64,000 nucleotides of DNA from assembly GCF_004519315.1 (NCBI RefSeq), contig NZ_SOZE01000011.1:62001-126000 (forward strand), read 5' to 3'. Of the stretch, positions 33,406 to 43,157 are shown one piece after another; within the stretch, counting starts at the first letter, position 1; every line of letters begins with the position of its first letter. The notes below the pieces were generated by a model, which did no database searches, had not been told where the DNA came from, and saw only the letters and a list, made by a program, of their open reading frames with translations. Source of the stretch: Mucilaginibacter psychrotolerans. Its GTDB lineage: Bacteria > Bacteroidota > Bacteroidia > Sphingobacteriales > Sphingobacteriaceae. The translations under genes were made by a program, and so were the position numbers.

Positions 33406-33816
33406 ATGAAAAAAATAATGATGATATGCGCAGTTTTTTTAGGCCTGGCCTTCACTGCAAATACTGCCATGGCGCAGGACGACACCAAAGCGGAGTTTAA
33501 ATTTACCGAAGAAAAACACGATTTCGGCAAGATACCGCAAGGTACACCGGTTACAACCGTATTCGAGTTCATGAATGTTGGGCAAGAGCCACTGATTCTG
33601 ACTGATGTGCGCCCTACCTGTGGCTGCACCATTGCCGACTATACCAAAACACCGGTATTGAAAGGCGCAAAAGGCAGCATCAAAATTACTTATAACGCAC
33701 TAAACGCTTCGGCATTCAACAAAACCATCGTGGTTACTTCTAACGCAAAAACACCTACCAAATATTTAACCATTGTAGGCGAAGTGATTGCGAAACCGGC
33801 TGCAAGCAGCAAGTAA
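33406..33816 (+). CDS. DUF1573 secreted protein
   Basis: 136 residues with a clear signal peptide (MKKIMMICAVFLGLAFTANT, cleavage after AMA) and one DUF1573 Ig-like domain: FTEEKHDFGKIPQGTPVTTV, FEFMNVGQEPLILTDVRPTC then GCT, and ITYNALNASAFNKTIVVTSN. The Cys-Gly-Cys motif is characteristic. These proteins are abundant in Bacteroidota envelopes; the function is unknown. A terminator follows. Confidence 0.92.
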   Translation: MKKIMMICAVFLGLAFTANTAMAQDDTKAEFKFTEEKHDFGKIPQGTPVTTVFEFMNVGQEPLILTDVRPTCGCTIADYTKTPVLKGAKGSIKITYNALNASAFNKTIVVTSNAKTPTKYLTIVGEVIAKPAASSK

Positions 33817-33864
33817 AGGCCCTACCCAAACCCTCACCGGAAGGGAGGATTGAACAAAATATGT

Positions 33865-33894
33865 AAGGCATCGCTGTTAGCGGTGCCTTTTTTT
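33865..33894 (+). terminator. Intrinsic terminator after the DUF1573 gene
   Basis: AAGGCATCGC and GCGGTGCCTT (one G-T pair) with a 5-nt loop, followed by seven T at 33888-33894. Confidence 0.85.
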
Positions 33895-33975
33895 GTTGAT
33901 TTAGGGTGTTCCACTTTATGGGAAAAAATTGTATTTTGATGCCTGCGGAAGCCGTGCAAGATAAAAGGAGCGCGA

Positions 33976-34003
33976 TTGGGCTATGATTTTTTTACTAATT
34001 TTG
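33976..34003 (+). promoter_or_regulatory. Promoter giving a leaderless aminotransferase mRNA
   Basis: TTG at 33976-33978 and TAATTTTG at 33996-34003 with 17 bp between them. The ATG is 4 nt beyond the G, so transcription would start at or within a base or two of the start codon. Confidence 0.55.
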
Positions 34004-34007
34004 CCCC

Positions 34008-35204
34008 ATGCCAAAAATTTCGCAAAAAGGGCAGCGCATGCCTGCCTCACCAATACGTAAGCTAACCCCCTTTGCCGATAAAGCAAAACTGGAGGGTAAG
34101 AAAGTATATCATCTGAACATAGGCCAGCCGGATATTGAAACGCCTGAAGGCATGCTAAACGCTATCAAAAACATCGATTTCAAAGTATGGGCCTACACCC
34201 CATCTGAAGGTACGCTGAGCTACCGCAAAAAACTTACAGAATACTACAATAAACTGGGTTATGATATAGCGCCCGAAAATATCATTGTAACGACAGGAGG
34301 CTCAGAGGCCATCACCATAGCCATGCTCAGCTGCCTGGATGATGGCGACGAGGTAATTATCCCCGAGCCATTCTACGCCAATTACAACGGCTTTGCCAAC
34401 CAAACCGATGTGGTGGTGAAACCGATATTATCCTACATCGATAATGGCTTTGCCCTGCCCCCAATCAGCGAATTCGAGAAACTGATAACCGACAGAACGA
34501 AGGCCATCATTATTTGCAATCCCAATAACCCAACCGGTTACCTGTATTCCCAAGAGGAACTGGAGGCCTTAAAAGAGCTGGCACTTAAATACGACCTGTA
34601 CTTATTCAGCGACGAAGCCTACCGCGAGTTCTGCTACGATGGCCGCACCTTCACCTCTCCTATTCACCTGAGCGGACTGGACGAGAATGTGATCGTAATG
34701 GATACCGTAAGCAAGCGTTACAGCGCATGTGGTGCGCGCCTAGGCTGCCTGATCACCAAAAACAAGGCTGTAATAGCTACTGGGCTGAAATTCGCCCAGG
34801 CACGCTTATCGGCCGGGATGGTTGAACAAATTGCGGGCGAAGCCGCCGTAGATACGCCCGACGAATACTTTACCGCCGTAAACACCGAATACACCAAACG
34901 CCGCGATACGTTGGTAAGTGCGTTGAACAAAATAGATGGCGTGTACTGCCCCAACCCGGGCGGTGCGTTCTACGTGGTAGCAAGGTTCCCGATAGATAAC
35001 GCGGATAAATTTTGTCAGTGGATGCTCGAAAGCTTTAGCTACGAGAACCAAACAGTAATGATGGCCCCCGCAACAGGCTTTTACAGCACACCCGGCGCAG
35101 GCGCAAACGAGGTACGCATGGCCTACGTAATTAACAATGATGATTTGAATAAAGCAATGGTTGTATTAGCCGAAGGCTTGAAAGCGTACCCGGGGAGGGT
35201 GTAA
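34008..35204 (+). CDS. Class I PLP-dependent aminotransferase
   Basis: 398 residues with fold-type I features: VTTGGSEAITIAMLSCLDDG, EVIIPEPFYANYNGF, IIICNPNNPTGYLYSQEEL, LFSDEAYREFCYDG, and the PLP Lys in VMDTVSKRYSACGARLG. Most like aspartate/aromatic aminotransferases of the AspC group. It could supply the transamination step for Phe and Tyr, which the aro operon lacks, but specificity is not visible. Monocistronic with a near-leaderless promoter. Confidence 0.92.
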   Translation: MPKISQKGQRMPASPIRKLTPFADKAKLEGKKVYHLNIGQPDIETPEGMLNAIKNIDFKVWAYTPSEGTLSYRKKLTEYYNKLGYDIAPENIIVTTGGSEAITIAMLSCLDDGDEVIIPEPFYANYNGFANQTDVVVKPILSYIDNGFALPPISEFEKLITDRTKAIIICNPNNPTGYLYSQEELEALKELALKYDLYLFSDEAYREFCYDGRTFTSPIHLSGLDENVIVMDTVSKRYSACGARLGCLITKNKAVIATGLKFAQARLSAGMVEQIAGEAAVDTPDEYFTAVNTEYTKRRDTLVSALNKIDGVYCPNPGGAFYVVARFPIDNADKFCQWMLESFSYENQTVMMAPATGFYSTPGAGANEVRMAYVINNDDLNKAMVVLAEGLKAYPGRV

Positions 35205-35232
35205 TAAAGACGCAAAGCTTAGCAACAAAGCA

Positions 35233-35691
35233 CTAAAAACGTATATAACTATCCGGATCGAGGATATAAAAAATTACCGAAGCGAAAAGAACGGCGGCCC
35301 CCGCCAACAATAGCAGCGGGGCCACCATTTTTGAGCTTAAATTATCCACCATAAAGTTTCTAGGGTTGGTAGGATCGTAAACGACCTCAACCTTTTCCCC
35401 GAGGCTGTAGGCAGACGGGTTACTTGCGAAAAGATCGTAATCTGCCGAGATAGGCCCGGAGTCGATCGTTTTAAAATATATCACCGGATAAAACGTTGCT
35501 TGCCTGTTGTTGGTGATCCAACTCCAGCGCTTTATTTTTATCTCTTCAACCTTCCCTTGTACACGAATGCCGTTTTTGAGCAATTTATTGAACTGCACTC
35601 GTTTACCGTTTCCATAAACCAGCACAAACAGCCCGGCAATCGCGCCAAATAATTCGCAGTAGGTGCGGTCTGATATATCTAAGTTGATCAT
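35233..35691 (-). CDS. DUF3592 membrane protein
   Basis: 152 residues: an N-terminal hydrophobic segment (FGAIAGLFVLVYG), a soluble beta domain (VQGKVEEIKIKRW, FYPVIYFKT, GEKVEVVYDPTNPRNFMVDN) and a C-terminal membrane helix (MVAPLLLLAGAAVLFASVIF). This is the DUF3592 arrangement. It is a paralogue of the next gene, which lies 43 bp away in the same direction. Function unknown. Confidence 0.82.
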   Translation of the reverse strand: MINLDISDRTYCELFGAIAGLFVLVYGNGKRVQFNKLLKNGIRVQGKVEEIKIKRWSWITNNRQATFYPVIYFKTIDSGPISADYDLFASNPSAYSLGEKVEVVYDPTNPRNFMVDNLSSKMVAPLLLLAGAAVLFASVIFYILDPDSYIRF

Positions 35692-35734
35692 TTTAAGCCT
35701 GCTGAATGATTATAGCATGGGTATTTTTTCCTAT

Positions 35735-36196
35735 CTATAGAAATGTACGGAGAATCATACATCCATATAACAACATAAGTAAACCAAAAACAGCCAAAAC
35801 CCAGCCCAACTTTTCGCCTGATCCGTCATTGATGATTATCTCCCGTTTGTCTTTCGGGTCGTATATAACAATTACCTTGTCATTCACTGAATATAGGCTT
35901 GGCCTGCGATGTACAGCATCGTAATGTGTAGTAATAATTTCATTTTCTAATGTAGTATAAGTTATTACCGGGTAATAAACCGGCTGATTATCCGTACCAG
36001 CAAGCTCGACGATTTTTGTCACTTCGCCCTCTACCCAAACACCCTTTTTCCTGAATATCGCACGCCTAACAAGCCTGCCAATACCGCCATAAGTAACCAA
36101 TAAACCTATTGCAATAACAAGGGCACAATTAAAATAACTATTATGAACAACTGTTTGTGTATAAGAATAATTTGCCGCAGCAACAAAATCGATCAT
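35735..36196 (-). CDS. DUF3592 membrane protein (paralogue)
   Basis: 153 residues with the same layout as its neighbour: an N-terminal TM segment, VEGEVTKIVELAGTDNQPVY, VITYTTLENEII, NDKVIVIYDPKDKREIIIND and the C-terminal helix LGWVLAVFGLLMLLYGCMIL. The two form a tandem duplication. It starts 3 bp after the stop of the carboxylase gene, so all three are probably one transcript. Confidence 0.82.
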   Translation of the reverse strand: MIDFVAAANYSYTQTVVHNSYFNCALVIAIGLLVTYGGIGRLVRRAIFRKKGVWVEGEVTKIVELAGTDNQPVYYPVITYTTLENEIITTHYDAVHRRPSLYSVNDKVIVIYDPKDKREIIINDGSGEKLGWVLAVFGLLMLLYGCMILRTFL

Positions 36197-36199
36197 GGG

Positions 36200-37828
36200 T
36201 TAGGTTTGTATTATACCTACGTTAAAGGCTTTTTCTATCGGCGCATGGTTGGCCGCTTCGATACCCAAAGATATAACTTTTCTTGTTTCCAGCGGGTCGA
36301 TAATGCCATCTACCCAAAGCCTGGCAGCTGCATAGTAAGGCGTAGTTTGGGCGTTGTAACGGTCGGTGGTTTGCTTTAGCAGTTCGGCTTCTTTGGCCTC
36401 GTCTACCTCTTCGCCTTTTGCTTTTAAGCCTGCTGCCTGCATCTGTACCAGTACCTTTGCTGCCTGCGCCCCGCCCATCACGGCTATTTTGGCCGATGGC
36501 CAGGCGTAAATAAGCCTGGGATCGTAGGCTTTGCCGCACATGGCGTAGTTGCCTGCGCCGTAAGAATTGCCTATTACGATAGTGAACTTGGGTACTACGG
36601 AATTAGCCACGGCATTCACCATTTTGGCACCATCTTTTATGATGCCGCCGTGCTCGCTGCGGCTGCCTACCATAAAGCCGGTAACATCCTGCAAAAACAC
36701 TAACGGTATCTTTTTCTGGTTGCAGTTCATGATAAACCGTGTAGCCTTATCGGCACTGTCGGAGTAAATCACCCCGCCGAATTGCATCTCCCCTTTTTTA
36801 GATTTGATAACCTTACGCTGATTGGCCACGATGCCCACCGCCCAACCATCTACCCTGCCAAGGCCGCAAATAATAGACTGACCATAACCCGCCTTGTATT
36901 CCTCAAAGGCTGAATCATCTATCAGGCGAAAGATAATTTCGCGCATATCGTAAGCTTTCTCCCGGATATCGGGTAGGATGCCGTAGATGTCTTTTTCGTT
37001 CAATTTCGGAGCAGAGGGCTTGATACGGTCGAAACCGGATTTGGTGTAATCGCCCACTTTGTTCATGATATTGCGGATAGAATTTAGGCAGGCCTTATCG
37101 TTGGGGTGCTTATAATCAGTTACGCCGCTTATCTCGCATTGGGTGGTGGCACCGCCCAGGGTTTCGTTATCCACCTCCTCACCTATAGCCGATTTTACCA
37201 GGTACGATCCCGCCAAAAAAACTGAACCAGTGCCTTCAACAATCATCGCCTCATCGCTCATGATGGGTAGGTACGCCCCGCCAGCCACGCAGGAACCCAT
37301 AATTGCCGCTATTTGGATGATTCCCATGCTGCTCATCTGCGCGTTGTTGCGGAAGATACGGCCGAAGTGCTCTTTATCGGGGAAAATCTCGTCCTGCAAA
37401 GGCAAATACACTCCTGCCGAATCTACGAGGTAGATGATAGGCAGGCGGTTCTCCATGGCTATTTCCTGCGCACGCAGGTTCTTCTTAGCCGTAATGGGGA
37501 ACCATGCCCCGGCCTTTACGGTAGCATCATTAGCCACAACGACGCACTGCCTTCCGCTTACGTAGCCAATGCCGCAAACCACGCCGCCGCTGGGGCAGCC
37601 ACCGTGCTCGGCATACATGCCGTCTGCGGTAAAGGCACCAACCTCCAGCCAGGGCTTATCATCATCCAGCAAGTAGGCTATACGTTCGCGGGCAAGCATT
37701 TTGCCTTTTTCTTTTTGTTTGGCGGCGGCTTTTTCACCACCGCCGAGATATATTTTTTTTAGCCGGGTGTTAAATTCGTAAACGAGTTGTTTATTAACGT
37801 CCTCATTCTTATTAAATTCCAGATCCAT
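36200..37828 (-). CDS. Acyl-CoA carboxylase carboxyltransferase (beta) subunit
   Basis: 542 residues, two crotonase-like halves. Motifs include CPSGGVVCGIGYVSGRQCVV, VDSAGVYLPLQDEIFPDKEH, the N-half GSCVAGGAYLPIMSDEA oxyanion region, GGATTQCEISGVTDY, FLQDVTGFMVGSRSEHGGII and GNSYGAGNYAMCGKAYDPRL. It moves CO2 from carboxybiotin to an acyl-CoA. The HFGRIF and SYGAGNYAMCG features resemble methylcrotonyl-CoA carboxylase beta, pointing to leucine breakdown; propionyl-CoA is the alternative. No biotin carboxylase subunit is nearby. Confidence 0.92.
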   Translation of the reverse strand: MDLEFNKNEDVNKQLVYEFNTRLKKIYLGGGEKAAAKQKEKGKMLARERIAYLLDDDKPWLEVGAFTADGMYAEHGGCPSGGVVCGIGYVSGRQCVVVANDATVKAGAWFPITAKKNLRAQEIAMENRLPIIYLVDSAGVYLPLQDEIFPDKEHFGRIFRNNAQMSSMGIIQIAAIMGSCVAGGAYLPIMSDEAMIVEGTGSVFLAGSYLVKSAIGEEVDNETLGGATTQCEISGVTDYKHPNDKACLNSIRNIMNKVGDYTKSGFDRIKPSAPKLNEKDIYGILPDIREKAYDMREIIFRLIDDSAFEEYKAGYGQSIICGLGRVDGWAVGIVANQRKVIKSKKGEMQFGGVIYSDSADKATRFIMNCNQKKIPLVFLQDVTGFMVGSRSEHGGIIKDGAKMVNAVANSVVPKFTIVIGNSYGAGNYAMCGKAYDPRLIYAWPSAKIAVMGGAQAAKVLVQMQAAGLKAKGEEVDEAKEAELLKQTTDRYNAQTTPYYAAARLWVDGIIDPLETRKVISLGIEAANHAPIEKAFNVGIIQT

Positions 37829-37909
37829 ATAATGGTTATAATAGGTATGGTAATGTTAGGAAAATAAAAGCAAAAACCTATGCATGCATAATAAATTAAT
37901 GAGTACAAA

Positions 37910-37941
37910 TTGCGTAATTGGCACTAATTACATTAATTTTG
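37910..37941 (+). promoter_or_regulatory. Promoter of the secreted protein gene at 37973
   Basis: TTG at 37910-37912 and TAATTTTG at 37934-37941, 21 bp apart, fitting the Bacteroidota consensus. The ATG is 31 nt beyond. Confidence 0.6.
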
Positions 37942-37972
37942 AGTTGCCAATTGTCCCAAATAAACCCAATCG

Positions 37973-38584
37973 ATGAAATTCTGGTTGATTATGAAGAGAA
38001 CCGCTCTATTGATATTCCTTTTAATTTGTTCCGCCGCCAGTTCCTACGCCCAATACACATTCGATATCAAAGAAAAAACTTTGGCGTATGCCCGCGGCTT
38101 TGAAGAAGCGGCAGACGGCATCCCTACCGAATTAACAACCACCTTTCTGAGTGGCCCCCACATAGGTCAACCAGAGGTATATCGGCGCAAACAACAATCA
38201 ATGCCTGATTTGCTGGTGTATTATTTCCCTAATGGATCAGATTCTACGCTCAACCAGGTTTTATACGAATGGGATGATACTAATTTCGCCAATAATCAGG
38301 ATGCGATAAAACAGCCTTTAACTGCCTTACAACCCTATATTGATCATTATTTATCCATCCAAAAGCAGGTTGAGGCAATTTTCGGCAAGCCGGAAACAAC
38401 AGGCTCGCTTGATGATAAAGCGTTGATAGAAACAGGCAGGTTTCAGCGTAAAGATAATTTCACTAAGGATGGCGTGTCTGTTGAGATGTATATCGTGCTA
38501 TCCAACAAGCAGGAAACCAACGGCATCGTAAGCATTATGCCCACGCATAGGGTGAGGATGTATGTAAAGACGGTTACGCAGTAA
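37973..38584 (+). CDS. Secreted protein of unknown function
   Basis: 203 residues with a signal peptide (either MKFWLIMKRTALLIFLLICS or from the second Met at residue 7; cleavage after SYA). The mature part has no motif I recognise: a mixed alpha/beta protein with LLVYYFPNGSDSTLNQVLYE and a C-terminal RVRMYVKTV strand. The stop TAA is the first base triplet of the CAGTTG repeat. Function unknown. Confidence 0.7.
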   Translation: MKFWLIMKRTALLIFLLICSAASSYAQYTFDIKEKTLAYARGFEEAADGIPTELTTTFLSGPHIGQPEVYRRKQQSMPDLLVYYFPNGSDSTLNQVLYEWDDTNFANNQDAIKQPLTALQPYIDHYLSIQKQVEAIFGKPETTGSLDDKALIETGRFQRKDNFTKDGVSVEMYIVLSNKQETNGIVSIMPTHRVRMYVKTVTQ

Positions 38585-38660
38585 GCAGTTGCCGGTTTGC
38601 AGCTGGCAGTTGGCAGTTTTTATTTAACTGCAAACTGCCCATTGACAACTGCCAACTGAC
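38585..38660. repeat. CAGTTG-rich inverted repeat, copy 1
   Basis: Begins at the stop codon of the preceding gene (TAAGCAGTTGCC). Short GCAGTTGGCAGTT units on the left pair with AACTGCCAACTGA units on the right, giving a hairpin between the convergent genes. Confidence 0.75.
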
Positions 38661-38661
38661 C

Positions 38662-39246
38662 TTACGTCAAATTCCTGTCTCTAAACCACACTTCATCGGG
38701 CGCTATGTCAATTGCATCCATCAGGTTAATGAGTTCTACAGGATCGGCAGAGCTGAGCACCAACGCGCGGTTTGCAGGTTTTAAATAGCGTTGCTCAACC
38801 ATTACGTCCATTTGCTGCAATAAGCTATCATAGAAACCATTTGTATTCAGGATGCCTACCGGATGATTGTGCAACCCTAATTGCAACCAGGTAAGCACCT
38901 CGAAAAATTCTTCCAAAGTGCCGAAGCCTCCAGGCAGCATCAGGATGGCATCGCAAAGGTCATTCATCAATTGCTTGCGCTGGTGCATATTCTTTACGAT
39001 GCGCAGTTCGGTAATTCCCTTGTGCCCAACCTCTTTATCCATCAAAAACTGCGGAATAATGCCGATAACCCTGCCTCCCCTGGCCATTACCGCATCGGCC
39101 AGCAGGCCCATCACGCCAACGTTGCCGCCGCCATATATCAGTTCTATACCGCGGCCAACCATAACGTCCGCTAGTTGCCCGATGGATTGCTTCAAAACAG
39201 GGTCGCCGTTGAAGTTGGCGCCGCAAAATACGCAGAGGGATTTCAT
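38662..39246 (-). CDS. LOG-family nucleoside 5'-monophosphate phosphoribohydrolase
   Basis: 194 residues, Rossmann-like, with the LOG signatures LVYGGG-type (IELIYGGGNVGVMGLLADAV) and MLPGGFGTLEEFFEVLTWLQ (PGGxGTxxE). Members release the base from nucleoside monophosphates such as cytokinin ribotides. In bacteria the natural substrate is often simply AMP or another NMP. Length and motifs are complete. Confidence 0.92.
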   Translation of the reverse strand: MKSLCVFCGANFNGDPVLKQSIGQLADVMVGRGIELIYGGGNVGVMGLLADAVMARGGRVIGIIPQFLMDKEVGHKGITELRIVKNMHQRKQLMNDLCDAILMLPGGFGTLEEFFEVLTWLQLGLHNHPVGILNTNGFYDSLLQQMDVMVEQRYLKPANRALVLSSADPVELINLMDAIDIAPDEVWFRDRNLT

Positions 39247-39348
39247 GCCGTAAATATAAAAGTAAAATGCATGCCAAATAATGATTTCGGTTGCGCTTGT
39301 AACTCTTTTAACCTATTTTTATCTTGTTTCTAAACCAATATTTCACAC

Positions 39349-40110
39349 ATGAAAAAAGCCCTTATTTTATCTGTAGTTTTTTCTATAAGCTGCCTGGTAT
39401 CGTTTGCCCAAAGCATCCTTAACCCGCAAGTTGGGACGCAAGACGATGGTGCCTGCAAAATAACCAAAATAGAAACCGACAAGTTGTATACCGCCGTAAC
39501 CTTCGAGGCAGTAGCCGGCAGCGATAGTGCGTGGGTGCAATTGAACAAAGAGATTTATATCCAAACCGACGTAGGTAATGCACATTATAACTATGTAAAA
39601 TCGGAGAATATCCCTATGGTTCCTCAACCCAAGCATTTGTTTAAAAAAGCGGGAGATAAACTTGAGTTTAAAGTCTATTTTCAGAAGATCCCGCCGGCAT
39701 CTAAAACGATAGACGTAATTGAAAGGGCCGGCAATGGATACGACGGCAGTGCTTATTTTAACTTTTACAACGTAAGCCTAACTGAATCTGAAATAACGCC
39801 TAAGACAATAGACGGGAAAATTATAGGCCCAGGTGGGGGCTTTGGCATGCCTTTGCCCGACGGCGGCGGAACCGGTAGCGACCCTTTTGGGGGCATGGGT
39901 GGCATAGGCGGAATGTATAAAAATATGATGAAAGGTATAATGGACGCGCAGATAAGCTATTATAAAGAACCTGGAAAAATGGCCGAACTTGCAAAGCTGA
40001 ACAAACAATACTTTGATGCCCTTGTAAAAGAAGGCTTCACCGAAGACCAGGCGCTAAAACTGGTCGCCGCATCGGGGCTAGGCCCAAAATCGGGCATGGG
40101 CGATAAATAA
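39349..40110 (+). CDS. Secreted protein with Gly-rich linker
   Basis: 253 residues: a signal peptide (MKKALILSVVFSISCLVSFA), a beta-rich domain (about 25-145; ITKIETDKLYTAVTFEAVAG), a Gly/Pro-rich linker (about 160-190, GGFGMPLPDGGGTGSDPFGG) and a C-terminal helix (LAKLNKQYFDALVKEGFTED) that looks UBA-like. No family recognised. Followed by a strong terminator. Confidence 0.7.
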   Translation: MKKALILSVVFSISCLVSFAQSILNPQVGTQDDGACKITKIETDKLYTAVTFEAVAGSDSAWVQLNKEIYIQTDVGNAHYNYVKSENIPMVPQPKHLFKKAGDKLEFKVYFQKIPPASKTIDVIERAGNGYDGSAYFNFYNVSLTESEITPKTIDGKIIGPGGGFGMPLPDGGGTGSDPFGGMGGIGGMYKNMMKGIMDAQISYYKEPGKMAELAKLNKQYFDALVKEGFTEDQALKLVAASGLGPKSGMGDK

Positions 40111-40129
40111 TGTACTATTTGCCTTAAGC

Positions 40130-40160
40130 AAAAAGGGGAGCAAAATTGCATCCCCTTTTT
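40130..40160. terminator. Bidirectional terminator before guaB
   Basis: AAAAAGGGGA at 40130-40139 and TCCCCTTTTT at 40151-40160, with the loop itself partly self-paired (GCAA/TTGC). T-rich on the plus strand and A-rich before it, so it can serve both convergent genes. Confidence 0.85.
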
Positions 40161-40204
40161 GTTTGATAATAATAAACTAACCTCCATGCTCCACCACTTA
40201 ACCA

Positions 40205-41674
40205 CTATCGGGTGTAATTCGGTGCTTCCTTAGTGATGGTAATATCGTGCGGATGGCTTTCGCGCATACCGGCTGCGGTTATGCGCACGAATTTAGCCCG
40301 TTGCAGGTCCTCAATATTGGCAGCACCGCAGTAATGCATACCGGCACGTAAACCGCCAATGTACTGGAATATCACCTCGGCCATATTGCCTTTGAACGGC
40401 ACACGACCTACGATACCTTCAGGTACCAATTTGGTTACCACATCGGTTTCGTCCTGGAAATAACGGTCTTTAGAACCCTTTGCCATCGCTTCTACCGAAC
40501 CCATACCTCGGTATGATTTAAATTTACGGCCTTCATATATAATGGTTTCACCGGGTGATTCTTCCACACCTGCGAATAATGAACCTGCCATAATTGAGCT
40601 TGCACCTGCGGCGATTGCTTTTACGATATCGCCCGTTTGCTTAATACCGCCATCTGCAATAACAGGCACACCGCGGCCTTCGAGTGCTTTGGCGCATTCA
40701 TAAACAGCATATAACTGCGGAACACCTACACCCGCGATAATACGCGTGGTACAGATTGAACCCGGACCAATACCAACTTTAACAGCATCAGCACCAGCAT
40801 CGGCAAGGGCAATGGCAGCATCGGCGGTAGCAATGTTACCCGCAATTACCTGTAACGTTGGATAAAGCGCTTTAACAGCCTTCACCATTTCAATAACGCC
40901 TTTTGAGTGACCATGGGCTGTATCAACTGTTATCACGTCCACACCGGCGTTGTATAAAGCCGTTACACGGTCGATATTATCAGAAGCTACACCGACAGCT
41001 GCTCCAACGCGTAAACGACCGTACTGGTCTTTACAAGCATTAGGAAAGTTCTTGACTTTTTGGATGTCTTTATAAGTAATGAGGCCAACAAGCGTACCGT
41101 GAGCGTTTACAACCGGTAACTTTTCAATTTTATTGGCTTGAAGTATATTAGCGGCTTGAGCAAGGTCGGTACCTTCAGGAGCGGTAATCAAATTAGTTTT
41201 AGTCATTACCTGGCTAACCGGAACCGTCAAATCCTTTTGGAAGCGCAGATCGCGATTGGTGATAATGCCTTTTAGCTTGTGCTCGGCATCGATAACGGGG
41301 ATACCGCCGATGCTGTATTCACGCATCATATTAACGGCATCTGATAAGATTGCATCTTCCAGCAAAGTAACAGGGTCCTGTATCATCCCGCTTTCAGACC
41401 GCTTTACCTTACGTACCTCATCGGCCTGCTGCTGTATGGTCATGTTTTTGTGCAGCATGCCTATACCACCTGCCTGAGCAATGGCAATGGCCAGGCCTGC
41501 TTCGGTAACGGTATCCATCGCTGCCGAAATGATGGGGATGTTTAAACGGATAGTCTTTGTTAAAAAAGTACTCGTGTTAACTTCGCGCGGTAATACTTCT
41601 GAATAAGCGGGGAGTAGTAAAACGTCGTCGTAAGTTAATCCTTCGGCAACAAATTTAGATGGGTCTAACTGCAT
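40205..41674 (-). CDS. guaB: IMP dehydrogenase
   Basis: 489 residues, the GMP-pathway enzyme oxidising IMP to XMP with NAD. The barrel motifs are [60 protein letters not shown] (catalytic Cys) and [20 protein letters not shown]. Two CBS domains sit inside, at about residues 95-210 ([40 protein letters not shown]). The Arg-Tyr flap RYFQDE is present. Complete and of normal length. Confidence 0.97.
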   Translation of the reverse strand: MQLDPSKFVAEGLTYDDVLLLPAYSEVLPREVNTSTFLTKTIRLNIPIISAAMDTVTEAGLAIAIAQAGGIGMLHKNMTIQQQADEVRKVKRSESGMIQDPVTLLEDAILSDAVNMMREYSIGGIPVIDAEHKLKGIITNRDLRFQKDLTVPVSQVMTKTNLITAPEGTDLAQAANILQANKIEKLPVVNAHGTLVGLITYKDIQKVKNFPNACKDQYGRLRVGAAVGVASDNIDRVTALYNAGVDVITVDTAHGHSKGVIEMVKAVKALYPTLQVIAGNIATADAAIALADAGADAVKVGIGPGSICTTRIIAGVGVPQLYAVYECAKALEGRGVPVIADGGIKQTGDIVKAIAAGASSIMAGSLFAGVEESPGETIIYEGRKFKSYRGMGSVEAMAKGSKDRYFQDETDVVTKLVPEGIVGRVPFKGNMAEVIFQYIGGLRAGMHYCGAANIEDLQRAKFVRITAAGMRESHPHDITITKEAPNYTR

Positions 41675-41878
41675 AGCAAATAATTATTTTGGAGTTATTA
41701 TTTGCCGGGCAAAGGTATATTTTTATTTCGGAATTTGGAATTTACATTTTCAATTTAATTAAACCTTACAATAAACTGATTATTGAGCCCGCTGTGAAGG
41801 CATTTGATAAATAACCCGATCACTGCTTTTTAGTTCATGTTAAATATTTATATTTACACTAAACCTTATCTAGTGATC

Positions 41879-43144
41879 ATGAAAAAAAGTAGTCTATTTT
41901 GTTTATTTCTGCTGCCCCTCGTTTCATTTGCCCAATCAAATTTCAAAAGCGGCTATATTCTTAATTTAAAAGGAGATACATTACATGGCTTTGTCAATTA
42001 CAAGGAATGGGGGCATAACCCGAAGGATTTAGATTTCAAAGATGAAATTGGTGGCAAGTCGAAATCATACGGATTGGAAGATATAAGCCACTTCGCCATT
42101 GATGGCTACGTTAGTTACTATCGGTACACTGTGCGTATTAGTTTAAATAAAATCGATATAGCTTCGCCTCCCGCACTTTCAGATACCAGCTCCACCATAG
42201 AGACCGTATTTTTAAAAACTATTCAAAAGGGAGATAAAATTACGCTGTTTGCCTATCGGGATGATTTAAAGGAGCGGTTTTATATAAAAGAAAACAACAC
42301 GCTTGTACCAACGGAATTATTTTATGGCGTTTACCAGGACCCGAATGGCTCCAACAGCGTAATTGACAAAAACACTTTTAGAGTACAGTTAGCCCTTTTT
42401 GCTCAAAAGTATATGGTAGATGCAGTAAAAGTAATTTCGCAAACGCAACAAGCGGCCTATAAAGAAAGCGACCTGGCAAACCTATCGGCAAAAATAAATG
42501 GTAACGCAGAATCAAAACCTGTAGGTATGGCTAATAAGTCACCAGTTCGATTTTTTGTAGGAGCAGCCTTTATTTCAAGTACACTAAATTATTCAGCTAA
42601 CGGACCGTATTATGATCCACAACCCGCCAAGGCGAGTTCGCCAAAAATAATTGCTGGGTTAGATGTTCTGACCAATCCCGATATAGGCCATTTAATTTTC
42701 AGACTGGAGATGGGCTATTCGGTAAACAATTTTGATATTATTGATAAACCAAACCCTATTTACAATGTAGCCGCCTACGATGAAAATATCATCAAGCTTA
42801 AACAGAATGTAATTTCAATTACACCGCAAATAATTTACAATGTTTACAATGCCGAAACACTAAAGTTGTTTGTTGACCTGGGCTACGGAGTTAATGTAGT
42901 ATCATACAACACCACCAAAGTTACGGTAGTTGTGCAGGGCAAACCAACAAGTAGTACGTCAAAAATAAAAAACAGCTCAGATTTGAACGGCAGTTATACC
43001 ACATTTCAATTTAAGGTTGGTGGCGTAATTAATAAGCACCTGGAAGTTTATGGCAGCTATTTTCCAAATGCCGAAATAACTAAATCTGCAAACTATAGTA
43101 CGAGTTTAAACTCGTATCAACTCGGTTTAAATTATTGTTTTTGA
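41879..43144 (+). CDS. Outer-membrane beta-barrel protein
   Basis: About 421 residues from ATG 41879 (MKKSSLFCLFLLPLVSFAQ signal peptide); the 14 upstream codons of the longer frame are not secretory. An N-terminal periplasmic or surface domain (about 20-190) starts SGYILNLKGDTLHGFVNYKE. It is followed by alternating strands from about residue 215 (RFFVGAAFISSTLNYSANGP, LNSYQLGLNYCF at the end) typical of small outer-membrane barrels. The C-terminal aromatic residue fits BAM recognition. Function unknown. Confidence 0.72.
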   Translation: MKKSSLFCLFLLPLVSFAQSNFKSGYILNLKGDTLHGFVNYKEWGHNPKDLDFKDEIGGKSKSYGLEDISHFAIDGYVSYYRYTVRISLNKIDIASPPALSDTSSTIETVFLKTIQKGDKITLFAYRDDLKERFYIKENNTLVPTELFYGVYQDPNGSNSVIDKNTFRVQLALFAQKYMVDAVKVISQTQQAAYKESDLANLSAKINGNAESKPVGMANKSPVRFFVGAAFISSTLNYSANGPYYDPQPAKASSPKIIAGLDVLTNPDIGHLIFRLEMGYSVNNFDIIDKPNPIYNVAAYDENIIKLKQNVISITPQIIYNVYNAETLKLFVDLGYGVNVVSYNTTKVTVVVQGKPTSSTSKIKNSSDLNGSYTTFQFKVGGVINKHLEVYGSYFPNAEITKSANYSTSLNSYQLGLNYCF

Positions 43145-43157
43145 ACCAGATAAACTA

